DNA of 64,000 nt from Hyaloperonospora brassicae (lineage: Eukaryota > Oomycota > Peronosporomycetes > Peronosporales > Peronosporaceae). Shown piece after piece: positions 1 through 10,711 of this stretch. The position numbers were made by a program, and so were the translations under genes. Under the pieces are notes generated by a model that saw only the letters and a program-made list of their open reading frames with translations, did not search any database and had not been told where the DNA came from. Each line of letters opens with the position of its first letter. The first letter of the stretch is position 1. The stretch lies in the NCBI GenBank assembly GCA_947650285.1, contig CANTFL010000122.1, positions 291,347 through 355,346 of the forward strand, read 5' to 3'.

Positions 1-2090
1 GTACCTCCCGCACCAAATGTCCGTTTCCGGTAAAACTTCATCGGAATGCAGCTGCTGGCAGTTTCGCTCTGATGATTGATGATGGTGGGCATAACCATGA
101 CGCGACGGAAGTTACGGCGTTCTATCCATCAACAAAAACGCTCGACGCGAAACAAAAGGTGACAGTTCTACACTCGGCGAAGCTGGAGTATCGCCTAAGG
201 TAACTCTCAACACCTTACGTCGAATCGATTCCATGAGAAAAACTATTCTGCGCGATATCTACAACCTGAAAATGAAGGCAAAGAACATGTCTCTGGCTGG
301 ACGGCCACCTATGGAAGCCTTCCTTGATAAGCTTGTTGAGAAGCAGACCAGCCACAAACGTTGACGCGATACCGTAGGCAGGCTCACTCTTCTTTTCGTT
401 GTACCAAACTCTGCTCTTGCTGTAGCAAAAGCATTTTTAGCAAAATATGTACTTCTGCTGGATTGAAAATACAAGACCATTAAATTGCGCACCACTTCTG
501 CACGTAACTCGAATGACAGGGAAAAAACAGTCTTTCTCGCTTGCCTACTGCTTAATGGCCGGCAATCAGGAAAATCATTATTGATGGGCAGTGGCGCAAC
601 TGATAGATGTCGCGGAACCGCTGAACTAAGCAGGTCAAATGGCATTTGTGACGGATCGGAAGCTCGCACTCATGATCGCAATCGAACATATCCTTCCTGG
701 GGTACACAATCTATAATGCTTCTAACATATCAATAAGAATGTCCTTACAAATTTGTAAAGCACTTTGCGACGAACGATAGCTGGGAGGGGTTGATGGGGA
801 CCTGGTACTGCCTATACAATACGGTCCCACAGCTACAGTTTGATGACCTTTGGAGATCGATGCAGATAGCCCTTCCCTTAACAGTCACCTCGTACCTCGA
901 AGAAACTTGGCTACTGCACGAAGAAAAATTGTGAAGGTGTGGACGCAACGCATTCCACATTGCAAGCTTGTTGTTACGGTCCGTGTTGAGGGAGGTCACG
1001 CGACAATGAAAGCTTGGATAAGGGTGTGTCCACTGGCAGCATATCAACAGTCGATGAGAAAAAGATGACGCTGCAATATACCCAGTGACGAACCCAACTT
1101 AGCCGCGACCCTGTTTTTAAAAGGCTCGTGTGTTGTTGAAACTTCAACCGAAATTCTGGTCTGATGTAGCAAAGAGTGTATCGCATCCATCCCTTAAAGA
1201 AGCTTTTCATCAATGTCAACTGGCTCAAGCGTTGTCTGCAGATGCTCCGCCTTGCACTGGTACGTTCACCGAGGTCATGGGGATACCATGCGCGCATGCA
1301 ATAAAACAGAAACTTGCCAGTATACAAAAAGTGCAGGTATCCAATTTCCGCTCGCACTGATGGCTTTAACAAACACCCGCCAAAATAAAAAACGCATTAC
1401 CATCCGACAAATTGACATGCGAAGCTCTTGTCTATGTCTTTAGCAAGCACCAGAACCTTGCGCCACACCAGCGTCCGATATTTAACAAGATGATCCTTGA
1501 CATGGTAGAGAAAGATGATGTGGCATGTGTGAAAAACTCGCAAGTAGTCCGTACGCGCGGACGGCCAAAAGGCAGCGTCAACCGCAAAACAGACAATACG
1601 ACGCGATTGTTCTTCGGCATTCTATTATGTGGATGGACATGTTTCACCGCCAGGAAAGAAGAGATGTAGCATATGTTGCTCGTACGTGCATAATAAAAGG
1701 GGATTCACCGATAACGCCGGAGTGAGATGAACCAAGAACGCAGGAGTCAAAGAGGCAAAAAGGAAAAATGTCGTCATCAAAACGTTTTAAGACTTTGAGC
1801 TATCATTGTTTGGTCCACCGTACGCTTTGAGATCGATTTGGAAGGCGATGGAAACTGCGGATACCGTGCAATTGCAAGGTGCCTTAAACGGGCCCAATCT
1901 AAATGGGCGTTGATCAGGCGAGAACTGCGTACAAAAAATATGCGAAATATGCCTTGTATAACGCAGTATTTGATGTACATGGGTCTGACCTGGCAAAAAA
2001 GTTGGCGCACTCGGTTGTAAAACCCTGGTGAATATTTATCCCAGTGATGGAGAAGGTCCTTGCAAACAGATACCAATGTTCCGTCCATTT
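1..2090 (+). pseudogene. Decayed MULE transposase with C-terminal OTU domain
   Basis: Remnants of one Mutator-like (MULE/FAR1-type) transposase run left to right in changing frames. In order: an HNHD-type N-terminal DNA-binding segment near 85-115; RDIYNLK near 258; a VLLLD..KYKT segment near 450-490, typical of the first catalytic Asp region; RVEGGHATMKAW at 982-1017; a SWIM zinc-finger remnant GIPCAHA at about 1279-1300; a GRPKGSVNRK linker near 1557-1587; and an OTU cysteine-protease motif DGNCGYRAIA at about 1847-1876 with the expected Asp and Cys. Several stops and frameshifts interrupt it. The left end is beyond the window and the right end is cut by LTR element A at 2132. The MULE identity rests on several motifs in the right order; the OTU fusion is seen directly, in an open frame at 1838-2020. 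Confidence 0.75.
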
Positions 2091-2131
2091 CTTCACGTGC
2101 GTTAGTGCAAGCATGACCTTTTTGTCGCTGA

Positions 2132-2522
2132 TGTAACGGGGCACACCCTTGCGTAACTTAACGCAAGGGTTTTCGGTGCCCCGACAGACGTACACGTGGC
2201 AAGCGAGGAAGCGTAGGTAAGGTAAAAGCAGAACTGTTATATTAATATAATTAAGTCTTTTAACTACTGTCTCTCTGTTTGACTTAGCTTAACTATACTA
2301 ATATAACTGGATGTATGGTGACGTCTCGTCACCACTCATTGCGCGCGTCTTGCGGCGATTGTTGGGTTGATATCATCAAGATATCAACCAATGAACAGAC
2401 TCTTTGGTCGACCCTTCAATATCACCACTTTGGTGATATTGTTCAAATAATATCCATCTTCATATTCTTTATTGTCACTTTCCTTAAAGTGAAAATTTCA
2501 TGTAACGGGCTGCCCCGTTACA
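2132..2522 (-). repeat. 3' LTR of element A
   Basis: 391 bp, bounded by TGTAACGGGGC and its inverted form GCCCCGTTACA. Read on the minus strand the LTR opens with a near-palindrome, TGTAACGGGGCAGCCCGTTACA (two 11-base arms), so the 3' terminal sequence also occurs just inside the 5' end. It matches the copy at 9716-10106 over its whole length with scattered substitutions. Confidence 0.92.
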
Positions 2523-2535
2523 TCACCCCCCTTAA
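2523..2535 (-). other. Polypurine tract of element A
   Basis: Minus-strand TTAAGGGGGGTGA abuts the start of the 3' LTR. Element B has TTAAGGAAGGGTGA at the same place (48390-48403), which supports its role as plus-strand DNA primer. Confidence 0.75.
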
Positions 2536-2652
2536 CTGATAGTCACCGTGTGACTATCGAAAATATGGAGGCCACCCGTTGGCCACCATTGGGACAGGGA
2601 GCACTTGTTGGGTCCGTTCCATTCACTTTCCGCTTGACCTCGCATAGTTAAC

Positions 2653-4259
2653 ATGTCTATGCGAGGTGACTCAAGACCTACACAGCCCGGTGCTTTGCCA
2701 GCCTCTGCGGCAGACGATTCGTCGTCTGCCGCCCCTTCTTCGCCTGCAGCAACAGGTGCTGCAGGTGCACGCGGTATCACACCGCGTGCGCACGATGACC
2801 CTGATGTAGAGGTCATCTACTCTGGCGAGTCAGACGTGTCTGACTCGGGCAATGCTCCAGAGGCGTCTCGCTCACCGGCGACGCCTCAGTATTCGCCAAG
2901 ACCACTGCCGAACGAACGGACTCGTGATTTGCATCACAGTCTGTTCGGCAGTGATGATGATGATCAGGGTGGTGAGGAATATTATTCCTCACCACCACCG
3001 GCTCGTGCGTCTTCGCACGAGCGTGATGACGATGGCGTGAGCCGTCGTCAATCTGGGAGCCGTGGTACCGACAAGGGTACCACTGTGAAGCGTGATGAGT
3101 CGAAGCCGTGGCGTTTGCCCGAACGGCTCATCAATGGCTTGTCTCTCGAGATAAGCCAACACCATCGAATACCCTTATTCGATGCGACTGAGCTTCACGG
3201 CTTGAGTTCCAGCGCGAAGAACTTTCGCGCTGAGGAAGACTTTTATCTCGATGTCTTCCTTAGACATCGATGGTACAACAGCAACCAAAAGCGTGACAAG
3301 GCCTCGCTTTTGGCTGCGTGGAACGCGTTCGTCCAAAACGTAAAAAAATTGGACGAGAAGGGTGGCTCAAGAAACGTGAGGCGGTACGCCTCAGGTTCGA
3401 AAGGTGAACGCCAACCGGTGCAAGGTACCGGTTGCACTGTTTGTCGAGCGAGGCAGACATTCCTTGCCTCACATGGGGAGACCCTTGTGCGAGTTGTGCT
3501 GACAACTCGCAACGTGCGCATAGATATGTGTATTCCCGAAATTCGCCCTGGGGAAGGGCACACATCTCGGCTGAGATGCGTGACGCGATTGCAAACTTGC
3601 AATCCGTCTACAAGCGACTAAGGCGCGTGTTTACCGATGGGCCACAGGACTCATCGGATGGGTCTCGTCATACTGGTGGACGATACCTTCAACATCCATC
3701 AACAGCTGAGAGCGGGGCTCCCAGCTGTTCTAAGAGTGTGAGTACCCCCGCCACTGGACGAGGTAGCTCGTCCTTGATCCTGAATCGTCACGGTGATTCA
3801 AGATACGCTCCACTAGAAAGCGTTGATCACCGTTAGCATCCACCAAAGGATGTGGTGGAGGAGGAAAGACCTCCTCCAGATGATTCGGTTCACCATCTCG
3901 ACCCTTACGAGATGGATCGCGCAATCGATGAATTGCGCGATGACTTGAAGCACGAGCGTGACCGGCGCTACGCTTTGACTGATACCGTGCGGAAGAACCG
4001 CAAGGATCACGAGGCTGATCGGGCGAGGGATCGCGCCGAATATGCCACAGCGCAGCTTCAGGTCGAGCGGGATGTCCGCTCCCTATTCGGCGAGCTGGCG
4101 ACAGCTCGCGGGGAGATATCTCGGTTGAGTTCCGAGGTATCATATCTGCGCGACCAGACGGATCGTCTGGAGCGCGAACGCAAGAACTTGATAGATGTTC
4201 TTGAACGTGGGGGCTACCTTCATCGGAAGAAGAAGGCTCGTACTGACAGTACGACCTAA
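2653..4259 (+). pseudogene. Antisense ORF (aORF) of element A, convergent with gag-pol
   Basis: An ORF on the strand opposite gag-pol, starting about 130 bp inside the 3' LTR and running toward pol. Layout: an acidic, Ser/Pro-rich N-terminus (about residues 1-150, with SDVSDSG and LFGSDDDDQGG); a helical part with AAWNAFVQNVK; a Cys segment IPCLTWGDPCASC; SAEMRDAIANLQSVYKR; and a long C-terminal coiled coil (3900-4230) ending in a basic KKKAR. It opens at 2653 in one frame. A one-base shortening in the A run near 3345, compared with element B, moves the rest to the next frame, where TGA (3405) and TAG (3834) interrupt it. The same antisense protein is recognisable in element B, so this is not a chance shadow. 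Function unknown; no family recognised. Confidence 0.72.
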
Positions 4260-7200
4260 GCCTCCCCACGTACAACGTAGGATGCGTGCGCATCCTACGT
4301 GGCAATTAGAGTGTGTATGCATTGCCCTTGCGATGCAACACTCGAAATGGCCCAATTTATTTCGGCAGTAGTTTACTACTGCACTAGTGACTGCATGTCC
4401 AGGTAAGTTTACCGTAGACAGTAGTGCTAGTTCGTTAACCTTAAATGAAAGAACATTTGCTCTTCCATTCTTGTCTGCGTTCCGTTTCTGACGGTCCACC
4501 GCATTTGCGATGGAGTCCTGAACGAAACGGAATACCGCTTCTCGAGTCAGCAGGAAGTTCTCTGCTGACTCTTTGTTTTGTCTTTCAGTGCGCTTCGTGC
4601 GCAATGCAAAGAGATTGTTCTCTTCTTCAGCGAGGTTGTCTTCTTCCTCGCTGGCATAATCGATGACGATGCTGAATATACCAGCATCTTCATCGTCATC
4701 CGAGTCAATAATAGCGTCATCGCTATCATTGAGGTGATCTTCTTCATCGATGTCGACTTGATCGACATCGGCATCATACGTGACGACGTTAGCGTCGACA
4801 CGTGATGAGCAAGAGCCAAAACGGTTTTTGCTCGAGCGAGTCCCTCCCCCCTTATCCAAGAGTCACACTCTAGAAGGGTGGGTACACGTAGATGTCGTAG
4901 GCCATTCACGTGAATCGGTGTGTGGAAGCATGCACCGAATTATTGATGGCGAATTCCACCATGGGTAGGAATTCGCTCCAACTCGGAAACGAGTGGACAT
5001 ATCCTCGAAGGATCTCTTCGAGGACACGGTTCGCACGTTCCGTCTGACCATCTGTTTCGGGATGGTCAGAAGTGGACATCTTCGATCGTGTTCCGAGAGT
5101 GCGGAACACGGTTTGCCAAAATGCCGCCGTGAACCGAGGGTCACGGTCGGATACGAGTTCACGGGGTAACCCGTGGAGTCTAAAGACCGTGTCTAGAAAG
5201 ACACGAGCTCAACCTGGAGCCTTGATCGACACAGGGACTGCAGCAAGATGGACCATCTTGCTGAATCGGTCAACAAACACAAGAATACCATTATTCTCGT
5301 GAGCGTCTTCGGGAAAACCGAAGACGAAGTCAATTGAAACGGACTGCCAGTACTCTGTCGGAACAGGCAGAGGCTGCAATGGCGCACGGGATGAAGGACT
5401 AGGCTTCAACCGTTGACAAACCTCGCAAGCACGTATGTACTTGCGGACAAACTGATACTGGCGTGACCAGTAAAAGTCACGACTTACCGTGAGGTGAGTC
5501 TTTTCTCTACCTCGATGGCCGCTTGTTGGGGCATCGTGACACTCATTCATGATGCGCAAACGCAAATCATGATGAGCGGGTACGACGACACGAGGCGTGT
5601 CGTCGGCAACGGCTGTATAGTACAGCAATCCGTTGCGTGTACTATACCGATCCGATGAGGATCGGCACAAAGCCGGTAAATCCCTCATGGATTTACTGGA
5701 TGGATTCACCAGATGATCCATCAATCGCAGAAGATCCTTATCTTTCGCGTATGCCTTTCGTACGTCGTCAAGTAAACTTGACGACGGGACACTGACTGAC
5801 AGTGTCGCAACAGTGGGCTTATCCTCACTGTTGATTTGTGCGTCCGGCTCGAAATCGGGCCGGCGCGAAAGCGCATCAGCGACGACATTGAGTCGTCCTG
5901 GTTTATACTCCACGGAGAAGTTATACTCCGCGAAGAAAGACATCCCCCTCGTCATCCTTTGCGAGAGGTATGGGCTGTTTACGGCCGTGCGTAATGACGC
6001 ATGGTCCGTGTAGACAACAAACGGTCTATCTCCCAAGAGATAGACGCGAAACTTAGCCAGTGCGTACTTCATGGCAAGGAGTTCCTTGTCATGCACTGGG
6101 TAATTGCGCTCAGCTGCTTGCAGCTGACGCGACTGATAACAGATGACGCGCTCCGCGCCATCTGCATAGAACTGCATTAACGCACAGCCGATTGCGAAAT
6201 CGCTGGCGTCACAGACCACATGAAATGGTCTGTCCTGATCTGCAATCGCCAAGATCGGCGATTGCATCAAGCTTTGCTTGATACCTTCAAAGGAACGCTG
6301 GCACTCAGCGTTCCATGTCCACTTGACATTTTTCTTGAGCAAGCAAGAAAGATGAACAGTCATCTCGGCGTAGTTGCGCGAGTACTTGTGCAAGTACGCC
6401 GCTAGACCAAGGAACTTCCTTAGTCCCTTGACATCGACTGGCACTGGCCAGTCGGTGATCGCCTTGATCGTTTCGGGATCAGGGCGTACGCCGTGTTTAC
6501 CCACGATGCACCCAAGAAGTGGTATTTCGCTAGCCGCAAATATACACTTCTTGAGGTTGGCGTTCAACTTATACTTGCGCATAAGTTGAAGAACCTGACG
6601 AACGTGAGTTTTGTGAACTTCAACGTCCGTCTTTCCGTCTATAGCTCGGCTATGGACGAACACATCGTCGAAGTAACTCGGTGCAAAGTCTCGCACCGGT
6701 CTCAACAGATTTGTGACACATCTGTTGAATGTTGCAGGGGCATTACTCAGCCCCTGTGGCATCACTAGCCACTCCCACAGCATCCCGCTGGGGGTACTCA
6801 CTGCCGTGAACGGGATGTCCCGTTCACGCATCAGGATCTGATAGAACCCATCCATCAGATCCATGGAAGAAAAGATGGTACTCTTTGACATACCATCTAT
6901 GATTGCGTCCTTCCTCGGTATCGGCGTCTGAGCCGGTACCGTTTCAGCATTCAACTTGTTGAATGCGTGCACTATCCGCCACCCTCCTGTGGCCTTTCGC
7001 ACACAGAAGGTCGGAGAGCTGTGAGGGGATGTTGATTCCCTCACATGGCCCGCTGCTAAGCGATCGGCAAAGAACTTGTCGATCGCTAGTACTTGTTCAC
7101 GAGGCAGTGGCCACTGCTTCATGACACAGTACTTCGAGCCCGGTTTGAGCTCGATCTCGTGTCGAGTGCCTTTGTCCTTAGGCAACTCGCAAGGTACGGA

Positions 7201-8529
7201 TTCAGGTAACACATCCCTGAATTCGATCAAATCCTTGTACAACGGATATGCCTGAAGCGACTCCCAGGATTGAGACATGTATCGCTCAATCCGAGTCTTC
7301 TCATCGAGGACACTTTCGTCCATTGATGAGCTGCTGAGAACCCGTTCGTTCTCAGCAAATACTGTTGCCGACCGAATGTCGGTCACATACTCATCCTCTG
7401 TGACGAGTATGCAGATCTGCTTGACTTTGCCACTACGCAGATCACGCAAGAACCGTTTCGGTTCTAGCGTTGGCAACTGAGTTATCTCCGAAGTTGACTT
7501 CGGAGGCACAATCAGATCAAGCGTATAAGCGCCTACGCTTGATCCGTCATTAACCAAGACGTTCAACGTCTCGTTTTCTTCCTGGGAACTTGCTTCCACA
7601 GGTTGCTGAGGGCCTGATCCCTCAGCAAGTGACTCTTGAGGAATTCCTTCCTCAAGTACGTGGGGACTTATTCCCTCGACGTCTTCCGACTGTGGCTGTG
7701 TAACCACAGTCAGGCACCGATCCTCTACGGTCGACTCTCCAGTCGACATAGGATTTTCATGTTGCCCTCTGGAGGCAACAGGTTTTTTACTTCTAAGATG
7801 CTGCCCGCTAGACATGCATCCATGTCCCTGTCCACTCGACTTATTCGAGTGGTGGACCTTCGGCGCAGCCTGTACTTCTGTACAGCAGCCGGGAGCTTGC
7901 TCCACAGTGTAGTGATCAACTACACTGTGATCTTGTGCAGTCGTGCTAACGACCGTACCGCAAGTGAGGCCATCGCACTCACTCGCAGAACATCCACACG
8001 CTTGTGGACGCTCCAAGATGTTCATCAGATGGCCATCTGATGAACAAGCGGCAGGCATCTTCACGGATCGATGCTGCCAGCTCACCCTTGGCTCGTACTT
8101 TCTGAGCCAAGGTAATCCCAGGATGACATCAAATTTGTCATCCAGATCTAGTACGATGAAGTCATCATCGTACTGTTCGCCCTCTAACGTGTAGTGGATT
8201 CCTACTACACGTTTCTCAACGGTTATCGATGCGCCTGTTGCAAGGCGCACCGTCATCCTTGTGAGGGGGAATGTCGCGCTCAACGAACTTGAGCCTACGA
8301 CCCTCTAGTGACTGGCGTCGAACAAAGTTGTTCGACGCCCCACAGTCTACTAGGGCACGAAGCGACAAATCATTTGTCGCTTCCAACTTCAAGGTGATGA
8401 GCAAAACGTCATCACCAGGTGCAGAGACACACAATGATTGTGTATCTGGAGCAACTTTCGTCAAGAGATTTGCGAATTCTCTTGAGGTTGCTGGATCAGT
8501 AGGGCGCTCCGCTCCTACTGACCACGACC
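3700..8529 (-). pseudogene. pol: Element A pol: protease, RT, RNase H, integrase, chromodomain
   Basis: Minus-strand polyprotein of a Ty3/gypsy chromovirus. Protease motif DCGASNNF (about 8335) and ILGLPWL precede the RT, with YFDDV at 6661-6675 as the catalytic pair. RNase H follows (CDASDFAIGCALMQF, then YTDHASL). The integrase has an HHCC zinc finger (HRGREKT, CEVCQR), a SIDFVFGF catalytic segment and DHPETDGQTERA. The tail continues through an acidic region to a chromodomain (RFLVERILNHR, SYLVQWRGY) near 3720-3830. Lesions seen: an extra C in a C5 run near 8258, an in-frame TGA at 5206-5208 inside the integrase, a frameshift near 4910 and more in the tail. The long ORF 5209-8283 (1024 codons) is otherwise intact, so inactivation looks recent. 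Confidence 0.9.
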
Positions 8530-8536
8530 ATTTTTT
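8496..8536 (-). promoter_or_regulatory. Predicted -1 ribosomal frameshift site at gag/pol junction
   Basis: In the gag frame the codons are TCA AAA AAT, giving the heptamer A AAA AAT (8530-8536), which fits X XXY YYZ. Eight bases downstream is a hairpin (8496-8521) with a perfect 8-bp stem, TCAGTAGG against CCTACTGA, around a 10-base GC-rich loop. Slipping back one base bypasses the gag TAG and enters a frame that stays open into the protease. Element B has the same heptamer and a hairpin in the same place with changed bases. Confidence 0.8.
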
Positions 8537-9671
8537 GATGGTCCGTCTCGCTGTTGCGAAGCCGCAACAGCGCTGGACCCACGCCCATTGACCTTTCTGG
8601 CAAATGGTCGTCCATTTTGCTCAGTACTGTTTGGTACTGGGCGTGGAGCACTACACTCGTATGCGTAGTGCTTTAACTTCTGACAGCGATTGCACCTCTG
8701 CAATCGCTTGTTGTTCGAAGAGCGAGGTCTCTCGCTCTCAACATAGCAGAGGTCCATTGGTTCTGGACCTCCGATCTCTTGTCGTCTCGGTGGACGATAA
8801 TAGTTTGAGCTAGCATGAACCTGTCTCATGCTAAAGTCTTCCTGTTCCGCGGCTGATATCGCATCTTCCAGCGTATTCAGCTCAAGGCGGAACAGGTGGC
8901 TCCTGACGGGCACCTCTGCGAGCCCTTGCATGAACACCGTAATCAACGTGTGTTCATGGACTGGGTTAGCAGTTATACTACTCGCTAGGAGTCGTATATG
9001 TTGTGCGTAAGCGTGCACATCACGCTTACCCTGCTTGAGTTTCAGGAGCTCTGAACGAGACCTGAACTCAGCCCGTGGCGGCTCAAACGTTTGTCTGAGC
9101 CGGGACTTGAAGTCATCTAGCGACCTAAACACATTTGGGTCGCTACTCTCGAGTCCCAGGGACCAAGTTTTGGCACGCCCTGCCAAGTGGGTCTGAGCAA
9201 ATGTGAGTTTCATTTGCTCATCTTCGACGCGACGAGCCCTTAAGGCTCTGTCGAGTTCGACAAACCACAGTAACAGGGAGTCCTCCGGGACTCCACTGTA
9301 CTTGGAAATGTCGACTTTCATGACTTCGGGACGACGCGCATGCGCGTCGTCCCGCCCACAGCAGCATGGAATTGCTGCTGTCTCAACAGCTCCGTCTATT
9401 GAGCACCGAGTTCTCTCAACTGCTCGGCCTGTTGAGAGCCTTGCTGGTGAAGCAAGGCTACTTTCTCCCTCTCGATGGCAAGTTCATTCTGAATGAACTT
9501 GGCGATAGCGGCATGTTGTTGGTCTCTGTCTAGAGACTCCAACATGGCGCTATCGACGACTTCGCCTACGGTAGAACTCATTCGTTCTACCGCACCCCAT
9601 TCGATGTCAGTCAAATGGGTAAACCCTTCACGCGTGGCGTGAAAGGTATCTTCTTCATCCAACATGTTCAT
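8515..9671 (-). pseudogene. gag: Element A gag (frameshifted)
   Basis: Capsid/nucleocapsid polyprotein of the chromovirus. It starts at ATG 9671 (MNMLDEE) and is open to 9396, where a TAG and a frame change occur. The second part, 8515-9321, holds the retrotransposon gag core (FEPPRAEFRSRSELLKLKQG) and one zinc knuckle, CNRCQKLKHYAYEC, which fits CX2CX4HX4C. It ends at a TAG just after the -1 slippery site. The element B homologue reads through this N-terminal junction in one frame apart from one earlier stop, which shows the break is a lesion in A. Confidence 0.88.
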
Positions 9672-9700
9672 GTTGGATGTTGTGGTCCTTGGAAGGACTA

Positions 9701-9713
9701 CAAAGTGCTACCA
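9701..9713 (-). other. Primer-binding site of element A
   Basis: Minus-strand TGGTAGCACTTTG begins two bases after the 5' LTR. The first eight bases, TGGTAGCA, fit the CCA end of initiator-Met tRNA as known in other eukaryotes (inference). Elements B and C have TGGTAGCAC at the same spacing. Confidence 0.75.
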
Positions 9714-9715
9714 GG

Positions 9716-10106
9716 TGTAACGGGGCACACCCTTGCGTGAACTTAACGCAAGGGTATCGGTGCCCCGACAGACGTACACAAGGCAAGCGAGGAAGCGTAG
9801 GTAAGGTAAAAGCAGAACTGTTATATTAATATAATTAAGTCTTTTAACTACTGTCTCTCTGTTTGACTTAACTTAATTATGCTAATATACTTGAGTGTAT
9901 GGTGACGTCTCGTCACCACTCATTGTGCGCGTCTTGCGGCGATTGGTGGGTTGATATCATCAAGATATCAACCAATGAACAGACTCTTTGGTCGACCCTT
10001 CAATATCACCACTTTGGTGATATTGTTTAAAGAATATTCAACTTCATATTCTTTATTGTCACTTTCCTTAAAGTGAAAATTTCATGTAACGGGCTGCACC
10101 GTTACA
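9716..10106 (-). repeat. 5' LTR of element A
   Basis: 391 bp, same ends and same length as 2132-2522. On the plus strand it begins TGTAACGGGGCACACCC and ends GGGCTGCACCGTTACA. The element is transcribed leftward from here. Confidence 0.92.
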
Positions 10107-10711
10107 CTACGGCCGCGGTCAGCTTATCAAGTGCAACCTTTTGGGCCTCGTTGAGGGGTGTGGATTGCTCCATGCTCACAGACGGTCAGTCGTAACGACT
10201 CAGCCGTAGATTGACTACGAGTGCTACCACGTGTAGCGGAGCGACACACAGCGCCTTAAGTCAGAGGGAGACTTAACGCTCTTACGAGCAACTTAAGTTC
10301 GAGAAATCGACTCCTGAGAGTCTCACAAGCTCAAGAGCTTACGGTCCCTTATCCAAAAGGGACCAAACGATTCAAAAGAATTACACCACAGAGTGCTCAA
10401 GGACAAGCTACCTTTACAGGCTTTGCTTTGTCCTTACGATCAAGACGCCCCGTAGGGCACGTGTCTCTTACTGATCAAAAGGGGAACTGAACTTTATTTC
10501 TTCTTTTAACCTAAAAGAACACCTTAGAACAACGTAATTAACCTGTCCTAAATAAAACATCTTAAAAGATCTCGCAATCAATGGTTGACAGACTATCAGT
10601 CTTCAACAATTAATACACTTATAGTGTTCTAATATCACTTTACAGGAGACCCCGTATCTTGTGTGCACCACACCTACTGTCGACTATCAGCCGACGTGTA
10701 ACCCAGTTACA
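10107..10711 (-). mobile_element. Element C fragment: 5' LTR, primer site, gag start
   Basis: LTR at 10232-10711 (480 bp). On the minus strand it opens TGTAACTGGGTTACACG and closes CGCTCCGCTACA. It is followed by a two-base gap and the primer site TGGTAGCACTCG (about 10218-10229). A short gag start at ATG 10173 (MEQSTPLNEAQKVALDKL) is cut at 10106 by the end of element A. The same LTR-start palindrome and same primer place C near A and B, but the LTR body is different. No second LTR is in the window. Confidence 0.7.

Larger units (their letters stand above)
2132..10106 (-). mobile_element. Ty3/gypsy chromovirus A (complete, LTR to LTR, coding broken)
   Basis: A full-length LTR retrotransposon on the minus strand. 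It has two 391-bp LTRs (2132-2522 and 9716-10106), a primer-binding site next to the right LTR, a purine tract next to the left LTR, gag, then protease-RT-RNaseH-integrase-chromodomain. A separate ORF lies on the opposite strand between the chromodomain and the 3' LTR. LTRs differ at roughly 20-25 positions by eye. The 5-bp flanks (gctga left, ctacg right) do not match. The left neighbour is a MULE and the right neighbour is a different retroelement (C), so the flanks were probably joined by recombination or deletion. Confidence 0.9.

Noticed and set aside
3340..3440. Programmed -1 frameshift in the antisense ORF of element A (A AAA AAA in frame near 3345)
   Set aside because: In element B the same region reads through in one frame with one more base at this spot, so A most likely has a one-base deletion in a homopolymer.
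3433..3480. CTVCRAR Cys motif in the overlapping frame of the antisense ORF
   Set aside because: It is open in both elements, but element B shows the neighbouring frame is continuous from AAWNAF to the IPCLTWG motif, so this frame may be a shadow. Left undecided rather than claimed as a zinc finger.
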